Assembly: GCA_012840465.1 (NCBI GenBank)
Contig: DULJ01000040.1
Span: 124,001 to 188,000 of the forward strand
Direction of reading: 5' to 3'
Source of the DNA: Caryophanales bacterium
Lineage (GTDB): Bacteria; Bacillota; Bacilli; Bacillales; Bacillaceae_J
DNA: 64,000 nucleotides
Shown: positions 8,013-17,841 of the stretch, in pieces
Numbering within the stretch: position 1 is the stretch's first letter
Layout: every line of letters starts with the position of its first letter
Notes under the pieces: model-generated
Database searches by the model: none
Told to the model about the DNA's origin: nothing
What the model saw: the letters and a program-made list of their open reading frames with translations, nothing else
Position numbers and translations under genes: made by a program

Positions 8013-9122
8013 TTGGATAATCAAGTTTTACATTGTCAAGGCTGCGGTGTAAAGATTCAAACAGAAAATAAAACAGAAATAGGCTATGCACCTCCGTCTG
8101 CTTTGGAGCGCGAGGTGTTAATCTGCCAACGTTGTTTCCGGCTTAAGCATTATAACGAAATTCAGGATGTATCTTTAACGGATGCTGACTTCTTAAAAAT
8201 TTTAAATGGTATTGGGCACTCTGATGCATTAGTCGTTAAAATTGTAGATATCTTTGATTTTAACGGAAGCTGGCTCCCGGGATTACATCGATTCGTTGGC
8301 AAGAATAAAGTGTTATTAGTAGGGAATAAAGTTGATCTATTACCAAAGTCAGTAAAAAATTCTAAACTTATTCATTGGATGAAGTATTCTGCTGCTCAAC
8401 TCGGTTTAAAACCAAAGGATGTCTACTTAATAAGTGCAACCAAAGGTGAAGGCGTAAAAGAACTGGCTGCAGCCATCGACTTCCACCGCGAAGGAAAGAA
8501 TGTATATGTAGTTGGCTGTACGAATGTGGGTAAATCAACATTTATTAATAAAATTATTAAAGAATTCAGCGGAGTAAATGATGATGTAATTACGACATCA
8601 CAATTTCCGGGAACGACACTGGATTTAATAGATATCCCGCTTGATGATGGAACATCTTTATTTGATACACCAGGGATCATCAATCATCATCAGATGGCGC
8701 ATTTTGTGAATGAAAAAGGATTAAAGATCATTTCCCCCCGTAAGGAAATTAAACCAAGAGTATTTCAGGTAAATGAAGGTCAAACATTATATTTTGGTGG
8801 GTTAGCAAGACTTGACTACATTTCAGGGGGAAGAAAATCGTTTACTTGTTATGTATCAAATGAGTTAAATATTCACCGAACGAAGTTGGAGAAGGCCAAT
8901 AAACTATACGAAGACCATGCAGGTGAACTGTTATTCCCACCTTTTGAAGAAGAGGTAAAAGAATTTCCTCCATTAGTGAAACAGGAATTTATGATCCGTG
9001 AAGCTAAAACCGACATTGTTTTTCACGGTTTGGGCTGGGTTACATGCAACGAACCAGGGGCAAAAATAGTGGCCTATGTTCCAAAAGGTGTAGGGGTAAC
9101 GATTAGACAATCGTTGATTTAA
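8013..9122 (+). CDS. yqeH: Ribosome biogenesis GTPase YqeH
   Basis: N-terminal zinc finger CQGCGV...CQRCFRLKHYNE; circularly permuted GTPase motifs VGCTNVGKSTFIN, DTPGI; TTG start with GGGAGGA RBS. Confidence 0.93.
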   Translation: MDNQVLHCQGCGVKIQTENKTEIGYAPPSALEREVLICQRCFRLKHYNEIQDVSLTDADFLKILNGIGHSDALVVKIVDIFDFNGSWLPGLHRFVGKNKVLLVGNKVDLLPKSVKNSKLIHWMKYSAAQLGLKPKDVYLISATKGEGVKELAAAIDFHREGKNVYVVGCTNVGKSTFINKIIKEFSGVNDDVITTSQFPGTTLDLIDIPLDDGTSLFDTPGIINHHQMAHFVNEKGLKIISPRKEIKPRVFQVNEGQTLYFGGLARLDYISGGRKSFTCYVSNELNIHRTKLEKANKLYEDHAGELLFPPFEEEVKEFPPLVKQEFMIREAKTDIVFHGLGWVTCNEPGAKIVAYVPKGVGVTIRQSLI

Positions 9123-9142
9123 AGTAGAAATGGGGGAGAGAA

Positions 9143-9982
9143 ATGGGGAAGTTATTTGGATTATTAGGGCATCCGGTAGGGCATTCGATGTCTCCTATTA
9201 TGCATAATGACCAATTTTCTTTTTTGGGATTGGACTATTGTTACCATGCATTTGATGTTCATCCTAATGAATTAGAAAATGCCGTGAACGGAATTAGAAC
9301 ATTGGGGTTATCTGGATTTAATGTGACAATTCCACATAAGGTTGAAATAATGAAATATTTAGATGAAATTGATGAAGAAGCGTTACAAATTGGAGCAGTC
9401 AATACAGTTATGAACCGTAATGGTAAGCTATACGGCTACAATACGGATGGTAAAGGGTTTGCGGTTTCACTGCAAACTATTGCGGGTTCAGATTTTCTAA
9501 ATAAAAAGATGTTGATCGTTGGTGCCGGGGGGGCGGCCAGGGGCATTTTTGTAACATTGGCCAGGATGGAAGCTAATGCAATTGATATCGCCAACAGAAC
9601 AGTTGAAAAAGCGGAACAGCTCATCTCCGAAAACCCTTACCCAATTCAATCTAATGCAAGGTCAATAAAGGAAGCCGAGGAAAATTTATCGGGATATCAA
9701 ATTATTATTAATACTACTTCTGTTGGAATGAGTCCCAAAATAGAAGAGCTTCCACTTCAACTGACAAATATGAAGCCAGGAACAATTCTAAGTGATATAA
9801 TTTATAATCCAATAGAAACAAAATGGTTACTAGAAGGAAAAGCATTAGGGGCTATTACGCAAAATGGTGTAGGGATGTTTGTAGGACAGGGTGCGTTAGC
9901 CTTTGAAATGTGGACCAAGGAAAAACCGGACTATAGCCGGATGGAACAAATTGTTATGAAGCAATTGGGAGGAAATAAATAA
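9143..9982 (+). CDS. aroE: Shikimate dehydrogenase
   Basis: GHPVGHSMSPIMHN, GFNVTIPHKVE, GAGGAARGI. Confidence 0.94.
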   Translation: MGKLFGLLGHPVGHSMSPIMHNDQFSFLGLDYCYHAFDVHPNELENAVNGIRTLGLSGFNVTIPHKVEIMKYLDEIDEEALQIGAVNTVMNRNGKLYGYNTDGKGFAVSLQTIAGSDFLNKKMLIVGAGGAARGIFVTLARMEANAIDIANRTVEKAEQLISENPYPIQSNARSIKEAEENLSGYQIIINTTSVGMSPKIEELPLQLTNMKPGTILSDIIYNPIETKWLLEGKALGAITQNGVGMFVGQGALAFEMWTKEKPDYSRMEQIVMKQLGGNK

Positions 9983-10273
9983 ATGTTAACAGGAAAACAA
10001 AAACGTTTTTTACGATCTAAAGCACACCACTTAAATCCAATTTTTCAGGTTGGAAAGGGTGGAGTGAATGAAAATATGATTAAACAAATTGTGGAAGCAC
10101 TTGAGGTCCGTGAATTAATAAAAGTAAGTGTTTTACAAAACTGTGAATTTGACCGTGATGAGGTTGCGGACAGTTTGGCTAAAGGTGCAAGGGCAGAGCT
10201 CGTCCAAATTATCGGAAATACGATTGTTCTTTACAAGGAATCGGTTGAACATAAGCAAATAAGTCTTCCTTAA
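9983..10273 (+). CDS. yhbY: Ribosome assembly RNA-binding protein YhbY (YqeI)
   Basis: LTGKQKRFLRSKAHHLNPIFQVGKGGVNENM. Confidence 0.93.
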   Translation: MLTGKQKRFLRSKAHHLNPIFQVGKGGVNENMIKQIVEALEVRELIKVSVLQNCEFDRDEVADSLAKGARAELVQIIGNTIVLYKESVEHKQISLP

Positions 10274-10294
10274 AACGACGAAGGGATTGGTTTT

Positions 10295-10900
10295 ATGATG
10301 AAGGTCGGGATATTAGGTGGTACTTTTGACCCCCCGCATAATGGACATTTAATAATTGCCCAGGAGGTATTAGCTTCATTGCGTTTAAATGAAGTTTGGT
10401 TTATGCCAACTAATATACCGCCACATAAAGCAGATGCTAAATCAAGAGGCGAAGACCGTCTTGAGATGGTAAAGCGGGCAATTGCCGATAATGAATGTTT
10501 TAGACTGCTGCCGATCGAATTTGAACGTTCAGGCCCATCCTATACATATGACACAATTGCTATTCTAAAAGAAAAGTACCCAAATGCGGAATTCTATTTC
10601 ATCATTGGAGCTGATATGGTCGAATATTTACCAAAATGGTATCGAATTGATGATTTGGTGCATGATGTTCATTTTGTAGGGGTAAAACGTCCGAAGTTTA
10701 AAATTGTTTCAAAATATAACGTAATTGAAGTAGAAGTACCACAGTTTGATATGTCTTCTTCCGAACTACGGCGTCGTTTTAAAACTAACCAAAATACAAA
10801 ATATTTTTTACCAGATGCTGTTAGAGAATATATAGAGGAGAAAAATCTTTATGGATCGAGCGAAAGCATTAGCCCTTGTAAAAGAACAGCTGACAGATAA
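10295..10900 (+). CDS. nadD: Nicotinate-nucleotide adenylyltransferase
   Basis: GILGGTFDPPHNGHLIIAQE; SSSELRRRF; overlaps yqeK by 50 nt. Confidence 0.93.
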   Translation: MMKVGILGGTFDPPHNGHLIIAQEVLASLRLNEVWFMPTNIPPHKADAKSRGEDRLEMVKRAIADNECFRLLPIEFERSGPSYTYDTIAILKEKYPNAEFYFIIGADMVEYLPKWYRIDDLVHDVHFVGVKRPKFKIVSKYNVIEVEVPQFDMSSSELRRRFKTNQNTKYFLPDAVREYIEEKNLYGSSESISPCKRTADR

Positions 10901-11411
10901 ACGGTACGAACATACGGTAGGTGTGATGGAGACGGCCGTTCAGTTAGCCCAAAAATATGGAGTGGACAGTCAGAAGGCAGAACTTGCTGCTATTTTTCAC
11001 GATTATGCTAAGTTTCGCTCCAAAGAGGAAATGGAAAAAGTAATAGTCGATGAAAATATGCCGAAACAACTATTGGAATTTCATTCGGAATTATGGCATG
11101 CACCGGTAGGCGCTTACCTTGTACGGATTGAGGCTGGCATTCAGGATGAGGATATTTTGCAGGCCATTCGGTTTCATACAACCGGAAATAAGAATATGAA
11201 TATGTTAGATAAGATCGTTTTCTTAGCAGATTATATTGAACCGGGAAGAAAGTTTCCAGGTGTAGACGCCGTCCGAAAGGTTGCTCTTGAAAATCTAAAT
11301 GAAGCCGTTGTTATGGCGCTAAAAAATACAATCAAGTTTTTGTTGGATAAAAAGCAACCAATTTATCCGGATACATTAGAAACCTATAATACACTTATAA
11401 GGAGGAATTAG
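10851..11411 (+). CDS. yqeK: HD-domain hydrolase YqeK (bis(5'-nucleosyl)-tetraphosphatase type)
   Basis: HTVGVMETA, AIFHDYAKF, FLADYIEPGR. Confidence 0.92.
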   Translation: MDRAKALALVKEQLTDKRYEHTVGVMETAVQLAQKYGVDSQKAELAAIFHDYAKFRSKEEMEKVIVDENMPKQLLEFHSELWHAPVGAYLVRIEAGIQDEDILQAIRFHTTGNKNMNMLDKIVFLADYIEPGRKFPGVDAVRKVALENLNEAVVMALKNTIKFLLDKKQPIYPDTLETYNTLIRRN

Positions 11412-11417
11412 ACTTAC

Positions 11418-11771
11418 ATGAGTGAAAAAGATATTGTGTCAATTACGGCAAAGGCCGCTGACGACAAAAGGGCAGAGGATATAACTGTATTGGATATGCG
11501 TGGAGTTTCTCTTATAGCAGATTATTTTATGATTTGTCATGGGAATTCTGAGAAGCAGGTTCAAGCCATCGCACGAGAGGTTAAAGATAAAGCACAGGAA
11601 AATGATCTTAGCATTAAAAGGTTAGAAGGTTATGATGAAGCACGCTGGGTGCTTTGTGACCTAGGTGATGTCATTGTACATATTTTCCATCGTGATGAAA
11701 GAATTTATTATAATCTAGAACGCCTGTGGGGAGATGCTCCTAGAGTCAACATTCAGGAAAGATTGGTTTAA
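11418..11771 (+). CDS. rsfS: Ribosomal silencing factor RsfS
   Basis: VLDMRGVSLIADYFMICHGNSEKQVQAIA; WVLCDLGDVIVHIF. Confidence 0.93.
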   Translation: MSEKDIVSITAKAADDKRAEDITVLDMRGVSLIADYFMICHGNSEKQVQAIAREVKDKAQENDLSIKRLEGYDEARWVLCDLGDVIVHIFHRDERIYYNLERLWGDAPRVNIQERLV

Positions 11772-11774
11772 ACT

Positions 11775-12539
11775 ATGTCATACCAGCATTTTGCACTTCT
11801 CTACGATGAACTAATGATGGATGCCCCTTATGAAGATTGGCTGCAATTCATAATGAAAAATATGATGAAGTATGGGAACGGGGGTAAACGTCTTCTAGAC
11901 CTTGGTTGTGGAACCGGAACGTTGTCGATCCCGCTCGCACTCCAAGGGTATCATGTCACCGGGATTGATTTATCTGAAGAAATGTTAACAATAGCCCATG
12001 CAAAATCAGTGGAAGCGAGCGTTCAAATTGCCTTTTTCCAGCAAGATATGAGACAGTTGGAAGGGTTTGAACCTTTTGATGTTATTGGTATATTTTGCGA
12101 TTCCCTAAATTATTTGGGAACAGAACAAGATGTGGAACTAACATTTAGAAATATCTATGACCAACTGCTTCCGGGGGGACTATTATTGTTTGATGTTCAT
12201 TCAATTGATAAAATGGACAATATTTTTATAGGTCAGACGTATAGCAGCAATGATGAAGAAATATCGTACATTTGGAATTGTTTTGCTGGTGAACAACCCC
12301 ACTCGGTGGAGCATGAGTTGACCTTCTTCGTGAAAGAAAATGATTCGTATTATAGATATGATGAAGTTCATTACCAGCAAACATTCCCGGTTGATCATTA
12401 TCAAAAATGGCTAGAAAAGGCGGGCTTTGAATTATTGGAGATTTCAGCGGATTTTACTGAAGAAAAACCAACAGAAAAGTCGGAGAGAATCTTTTTTACC
12501 GCAAAGAAGAAAAGTGGAAGCGCCCGTTTAGCGACGTAA
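11775..12539 (+). CDS. yqeM: Class I SAM-dependent methyltransferase (YqeM)
   Basis: LLDLGCGTGTLSIPLA; the C-terminal SGSARLAT is encoded by a dispersed repeat. Confidence 0.88.
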   Translation: MSYQHFALLYDELMMDAPYEDWLQFIMKNMMKYGNGGKRLLDLGCGTGTLSIPLALQGYHVTGIDLSEEMLTIAHAKSVEASVQIAFFQQDMRQLEGFEPFDVIGIFCDSLNYLGTEQDVELTFRNIYDQLLPGGLLLFDVHSIDKMDNIFIGQTYSSNDEEISYIWNCFAGEQPHSVEHELTFFVKENDSYYRYDEVHYQQTFPVDHYQKWLEKAGFELLEISADFTEEKPTEKSERIFFTAKKKSGSARLAT

Positions 12540-12588
12540 AAACTGGAGATGAGCGAAGTTTACTAGTCGCTGGGCGCTGGAACTGGAC
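12508..12588 (+). repeat. Dispersed repeat family R1, internally deleted copy
   Basis: aaagtggaagcgcccgtttagcgacgta...tactagtcgctgggcgctgg; compare 30830-30977. Confidence 0.8.
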
Positions 12589-12596
12589 AAAAATAG

Positions 12597-12628
12597 AAAA
12601 ACCGAGGGCCCCTTCCTTCGGTTTTTTT
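12597..12628. terminator. Bidirectional terminator yqeM/comER
   Basis: AAAACCGA...TTCGGTTTTTTT. Confidence 0.7.
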
Positions 12629-12675
12629 CTAATTTTATTTCTTTATTTAGCAGGATTTTGTAGATTTATAGCGAA

Positions 12676-13503
12676 TTAGTCTTTTATGCAAAATTGTTCA
12701 TGAACTTTTTCTTTTTCATGGTTAAATTTAGCATGTGTTTGTTGGAATAAATGATTAAACATAGCTCCAATTTCAGCTTCGAGAACTTTAATCCCTTCGC
12801 CGGTAATCCCGCCTTTTACACATACTTTTTCTTGCAATGTTTCCAGTGTGTATACTTCTTGTTCAAGTAATTGACCTAATCCGATAATCATTTTACTTGC
12901 TAATAATGTGGCTTGTTCCCTTGTGATCTCAGTCTCCGCCACAGCAGCTTCGATAAAGTTACGAAGTAAAAAGGTAAAAAAGGCTGGACCGCAACTCGTA
13001 ATATCTGAAGCAACTCTTGTAATATTTTCCTCGATTGTGAGCGGAGTTGAAATTTTCGTCATGATTTGCTCAATGTATACTTGGTGGTGTTTAGGGCAAT
13101 GTTCTCCGTAAGTAAGTAAAGAAGTTCCACACAAAACTCGGTTAGTAATACTTGGAATTACCCTTACAGCCGCACATGGCACAACCGACTCTAATTGCTC
13201 AACACTTATTGGGCTTGTTATCGACACAATACACTGCTCTTTCTTCAGTAACGGTGCCAATCCTTTTAACAGTGGATTAATATCCAATGGTTTTATACAC
13301 AAAAAGATATATTCGGAATTTTTAATGATATCCTCGGGAGAATCAACAACATGAATATTTGGAAATTCGTTTTTTATTTGTTCTGCTTTTGTTTTTGTTC
13401 GATTCGTAATATATAACTTCTCTTCGTTTACGGCGGAGGATTTAAGGAATGCTTCAATAAGGATTTTGCCCATATTTCCAGTCCCAATAACTCCTATGTT
13501 CAC
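12676..13503 (-). CDS. comER: Late competence protein ComER (P5C reductase-like)
   Basis: NIGVIGTGNMGKILIEAF; divergent from comEA; GTG start at 13503. Confidence 0.9.
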   Translation of the reverse strand: MNIGVIGTGNMGKILIEAFLKSSAVNEEKLYITNRTKTKAEQIKNEFPNIHVVDSPEDIIKNSEYIFLCIKPLDINPLLKGLAPLLKKEQCIVSITSPISVEQLESVVPCAAVRVIPSITNRVLCGTSLLTYGEHCPKHHQVYIEQIMTKISTPLTIEENITRVASDITSCGPAFFTFLLRNFIEAAVAETEITREQATLLASKMIIGLGQLLEQEVYTLETLQEKVCVKGGITGEGIKVLEAEIGAMFNHLFQQTHAKFNHEKEKVHEQFCIKD

Positions 13504-13602
13504 AATTTTCCCCCCTCTTTGCAAACAATACTCTACTTATGCTTATGATACTGGAAGCTTAAATATGATTGATTTCTAACTATCATCGAATGGAGCGATA
13601 AT

Positions 13603-14208
13603 ATGGCTCAAATAATCATTGATAAAAAAAGAATGACTATTATTGCTGTTGTAATCTTTGTATTAGTACTATTTTTATCGATAAAGCTTTATGATCGTAA
13701 TGAACAAGCAAAGGAAATCCTGACAATGGCTGAATTGGAAGAAGAAGAGGTAGTTGCCATACCGGAAGAGTCAAATCCTTTGATTTTATTTGTTGACCTT
13801 AAAGGAGCAGTAGTAAAACCGGGTGTGTATCAGCTTGAGGATGGGAAAAGGGTACTCGATGTCATTCAATTGGCGGGAGGTTTCCAAGCAGATGCGGATC
13901 AAAAAAAGATTAACTTAGCTGCCCGATTAAGTGACGAAATGGTAATCTATATCCCCGCGATTGGCGAAGTCCTAGTAGATGGCAGTGGTTTACCTACAAC
14001 TGAAATGGATGATGGTAAGATTAATATTAATACAGCCACTTCAGGGGAATTGGAAAGTTTACCTGGGATTGGGGTAGCTAAGGCGGCGGGTATTATCAGT
14101 TTCCGGGAACAGAATGGTCCATTTAAGGAGATTGAGGATATTGTTAATGTTTCGGGGATTGGTTCGAAATCGTTTGAGAAACTAAAGGATAAGATAAAGG
14201 TTCGTTAA
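13603..14208 (+). CDS. comEA: Competence DNA receptor ComEA
   Basis: TM segment, SLBB region, (HhH)2 motif ININTATSGELESLPGIGVAKAAGI. Confidence 0.94.
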   Translation: MAQIIIDKKRMTIIAVVIFVLVLFLSIKLYDRNEQAKEILTMAELEEEEVVAIPEESNPLILFVDLKGAVVKPGVYQLEDGKRVLDVIQLAGGFQADADQKKINLAARLSDEMVIYIPAIGEVLVDGSGLPTTEMDDGKININTATSGELESLPGIGVAKAAGIISFREQNGPFKEIEDIVNVSGIGSKSFEKLKDKIKVR

Positions 14209-14274
14209 TATTAGAAATACATTGACGTGTCACTTTTTTCGTGGCTACAATTAAATTAGAAGGGGGATTAACTA

Positions 14275-14742
14275 GTGAATCGTATATCTTGGGATCAATA
14301 TTTTATGGCACAAAGCCATTTATTAGCATTACGAAGTACGTGCACACGGTTACGCGTTGGAGCAACGATTGTTAGGGACAAGCGAATCATTGCTGGAGGA
14401 TATAATGGTTCTGTTACGGGACAGACTCATTGTATTGATGATGGCTGTTATGTGATTGATAACCATTGCATTCGGACTATTCATGCAGAGGTAAACGCAA
14501 TCTTACAATGTGCCAAGTTTGGTGTTCAGACTGATGGTGCGGAAATTTATGTAACCCATTTTCCGTGTGTTCACTGTACAAAGGCAATTATTCAAAGTGG
14601 AATTAAAGCGCTATATTATGCCGAGGATTATAAAAATCATCCATATGCGCTTGAAATACTGGAAAAGGCTAATGTTAAGGTTCAAAAGGTCGAACTAGAG
14701 GATATAACAACCTATTTTCAGGATTTTGGAAGTAACAAATAG
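14275..14742 (+). CDS. comEB: ComE operon protein 2, dCMP/deoxycytidylate deaminase-like
   Basis: IHAEVNAILQCAKFG, THFPCVHCTKAI. Confidence 0.93.
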   Translation: MNRISWDQYFMAQSHLLALRSTCTRLRVGATIVRDKRIIAGGYNGSVTGQTHCIDDGCYVIDNHCIRTIHAEVNAILQCAKFGVQTDGAEIYVTHFPCVHCTKAIIQSGIKALYYAEDYKNHPYALEILEKANVKVQKVELEDITTYFQDFGSNK

Positions 14743-14762
14743 AGTGAAGGAGGTGGCCTTAC

Positions 14763-17084
14763 TTGAAAGGAAAATGGATATTTGTAGCATTTGCTGCAGC
14801 TCTTGGGGTTATGGCTGCCTACTTTAGTTTTCATCTATTCACAATCATAATCAGTCTCGTTTATTTAATTTGGATCATCCATAAACATAACTGGCAGCTA
14901 AAATTATTTTTGATTTGTGCTTTTACTATCTGTCTATTTTCGGTTTGGTTTCAATGGGTGGACGGTTATAATGTTTCAACTTTAAAAGGAACTGAAAAAA
15001 AGCTTACGGGTACGATCAAGACGATTCCGAAAGTAGACGGTGACAGGTTAACACTACTCCTCCAACTTCCATCAAAAGAAAAGCTCCAATTATCCTACCG
15101 AATTAAAACAGACCAAGAAAAAAATAAACTTCAACAATTACAAGTAGGGATGGATTGCAGGCTATCAGGTACATTGTCAACACCGGAAGAGGCTAGGAAC
15201 TTTGGGGCCTTTGATTATCGAAAATTTTTATACTATAAACAGATCCATTGGATATTTACACCCGATTCATTAAGGACCGCGCAATGTCAGCCATCCTCCT
15301 CTTTGAAATATTCTCTGCAAAAATGGCGATCCACCGAGCTTTTATACATAAAGAATCATTTTCCGGAAAACACAGTTGGATTTGTACAGGCTTTGATTTT
15401 TGGAGAACGAAATGAACTACATCAAGCTGTGGAGGCTAATTTTCAAAAATTTGGACTGATCCATTTGTTGGCAATTTCCGGTTCCCATGTCGTTTTGATT
15501 GTAGCAGCTGCCTTTTATATATTAGTTCGTATAGGAGTTACAAGGGAGCGGGCATTTTTATTGCTTTTTATGGCATTGCCTTTTTACATGATTATCGCAG
15601 GAGCTGCTCCATCAGTTGCTAGGGCCTGTTTAGTAGCAATGATTGTGATGATCGCTATTCAATTTAGGGCGAAATTTTTGCCGTTGGACGCATTGAGTAT
15701 TGTTTTCCTCATCATGGTTAGTATCAACCCCTACTATATAACCGATATCGGCTTTCAACTTTCATTTTTAGTTAGTTTGTTTTTAATTATATCCTCTGCT
15801 CGGATCATTGCTGCCCATCATGGCTATTGGAAACAGCTTGTTGCGGTATCGTTGATTGCGCAAATTTGTGCCTTTCCCCTAGTCTTACATTATAACAATG
15901 AAATTTCCTTATTAAGCTTGCCGTTGAATTTTATTTATGTCCCATTAATGTTAGTTATCATACTTCCACTTTCGATTATTGTTTTTATTGTAAGTCATTT
16001 ATATGAACCACTTGCTTCGATGCCAATGATGATCCTGTCCTCCATACTTGATTATTCAGATTTATTACTTGAAAAGGCAGAGAAGGTTTCAGCCTTTACA
16101 TTAACGTTTGGCAAGCCAGAAAGCTGGCTCTTCCTCATTTATTACGTTGCGATCATCTATTTTTTTATTGCTTGGGAAAATAAGAATGAAAAGACAAGTC
16201 TTCAGAAAGGGGTAGCTTGTTTGCTTTTGGTTGCCAGCTATCATTGGGTTTCGCCTTTTTTATTAAATGAAGGAAGGGTAACGATGATTGCCGTTGGACA
16301 AGGTGATAGTATTTTAATCGAACTTCCTTATCGTAAAGCCGTCTACTTGATTGATACTGGCGGCGTGATCCCCTTTTCAAGGGAAGACTGGCAAAAAAGA
16401 AAAAAGCCATTTGAAGTTGGTGAAAATATTATTACCCCTGTTTTAAAAGCTAAAGGGATTCGAACAATTGATAAATTATTATTAACACATGGAGACCTTG
16501 ATCATATCGGTGGAACCGAAGCTGTTATTCAAAATTTTAAGGTGAAAGAAATCCTAGTAAATACAGTAGACATTGCAAATGGAAAAACCGAAGAGGAAAG
16601 GGCGTTACGTTCTTTAATTGAAAAGAAAAAAATTACCTTGAAGGCAGTGAAAAAAGGTGATTCATGGGGAATAGGGCGTTTTGCATTTTATGTTGTTGGC
16701 CCAAGTGGAAAAGAAGACAATAAAAATGACGGATCGATCGTGCTCTATACTACTTTAGGGGGAAAACGCTGGTTATTCACCGGGGACTTGGAGGAAAAAG
16801 GTGAACGAAGATTATTGGAACAGTATCCAAATATCGAAGTCGACATTTTAAAAGTCGGTCATCATGGTAGCTTAACGTCCACTTCTAAGTATTTTTTGGA
16901 GCAAATAAAACCTAATGTAGCGCTCATTTCTGTTGGGAAAAATAATCGCTACGGACATCCACATCGGGATGTTATTGAATTATTGGAAAAACAAAATATT
17001 ACGATTTTAAGGACGGATGAAAACGGAGCAATTTGTTATAAATTTATTGGGGATAAAGGAACCTTTAACTGGCTGCTGCCATAG
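14763..17084 (+). CDS. comEC: DNA internalization protein ComEC/Rec2
   Basis: Competence domain LLAISGSHVVLI plus metallo-beta-lactamase motif THGDLDHIGG, GHHGS. Confidence 0.95.
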   Translation: MKGKWIFVAFAAALGVMAAYFSFHLFTIIISLVYLIWIIHKHNWQLKLFLICAFTICLFSVWFQWVDGYNVSTLKGTEKKLTGTIKTIPKVDGDRLTLLLQLPSKEKLQLSYRIKTDQEKNKLQQLQVGMDCRLSGTLSTPEEARNFGAFDYRKFLYYKQIHWIFTPDSLRTAQCQPSSSLKYSLQKWRSTELLYIKNHFPENTVGFVQALIFGERNELHQAVEANFQKFGLIHLLAISGSHVVLIVAAAFYILVRIGVTRERAFLLLFMALPFYMIIAGAAPSVARACLVAMIVMIAIQFRAKFLPLDALSIVFLIMVSINPYYITDIGFQLSFLVSLFLIISSARIIAAHHGYWKQLVAVSLIAQICAFPLVLHYNNEISLLSLPLNFIYVPLMLVIILPLSIIVFIVSHLYEPLASMPMMILSSILDYSDLLLEKAEKVSAFTLTFGKPESWLFLIYYVAIIYFFIAWENKNEKTSLQKGVACLLLVASYHWVSPFLLNEGRVTMIAVGQGDSILIELPYRKAVYLIDTGGVIPFSREDWQKRKKPFEVGENIITPVLKAKGIRTIDKLLLTHGDLDHIGGTEAVIQNFKVKEILVNTVDIANGKTEEERALRSLIEKKKITLKAVKKGDSWGIGRFAFYVVGPSGKEDNKNDGSIVLYTTLGGKRWLFTGDLEEKGERRLLEQYPNIEVDILKVGHHGSLTSTSKYFLEQIKPNVALISVGKNNRYGHPHRDVIELLEKQNITILRTDENGAICYKFIGDKGTFNWLLP

Positions 17085-17090
17085 TATAGA

Positions 17091-17114
17091 TTAAGTTAAA
17101 GCCTCCGGCGGATT
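17091..17114 (+). repeat. Dispersed repeat family R2, short remnant
   Basis: attaagttaaagcctccggcggat. Confidence 0.7.
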
Positions 17115-17200
17115 AATAAAAATCAAGTGGAGAAGAAAAAGGACTGCTGAATAATGGCAGTCCCTTTCCTTCAAAGATCATGTATGTACTTGTTACCTTG

Positions 17201-17332
17201 TTATCCTACAAGCTTAATAACAGTACCGATAGTAAATATTAGTGCAAAAAATACAAAGGAAAAAATGAAACCTACGCCAGAATCAATAGCATCATTTCGT
17301 TTGCTTTGAACATCTTTTTCAAATACGTTCAC
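17201..17332 (-). CDS. yqzM: YqzM family small membrane protein (43 aa)
   Basis: GTG start, hand translation (M/V)NVFEKDVQSKRNDAIDSGVGFIFSFVFFALIFTIGTVIKLVG; GGGAGGGA RBS. Confidence 0.85.
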   Translation of the reverse strand: MNVFEKDVQSKRNDAIDSGVGFIFSFVFFALIFTIGTVIKLVG

Positions 17333-17474
17333 TAGAATCCCTCCCATTTGACAATTTTAGTATAAGCTAATATACGAAAAAAATCTACTCCGTTAAGGAA
17401 AAGACATAATTTGTTTTTCCTAAAGTGACAAGAGTTGTCACCTATATGTTATCTCATTTTGGTGCATTATAAGC

Positions 17475-17668
17475 TTAACTTAATTCAGCAGAAGTCTTCC
17501 ATTTCCAAAAGTGGTAGGATGAATGCAAATTAGTGGTTTAATTCAGTGGGGGTGCAAACCCAGGCTGAATAAAGTTAAAGCCTCCGGCGGATGCCTCGGA
17601 TTTTTAAAGGAAGTTTTTCGAGCAAACTCGAAAAAATCCGGGCGCAAATACGCCAAGGCGTATTTGAT
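17475..17668 (+). repeat. Dispersed repeat family R2, long copy
   Basis: aacttaattcagcagaag ... gctgaataaagttaaagcctccggcggatgcctcggattttt...gggcgcaaatacgccaaggcgtatttgat. Confidence 0.8.
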
Positions 17669-17841
17669 AGTTACAATCGTTGGATGTTAAGTTTTCCCGG
17701 GGCTTACTGTTCAACGTTTATTATAAAGAGAGGGGTTGAATATTTCAACTCCTCTCAAGTATTTTCACCTCAATTTTCTTGTCAAATCGACATCTTCCGT
17801 CTAGCATATAAGTATCGTGAAGATCTTCGAGGTGAACTTTA

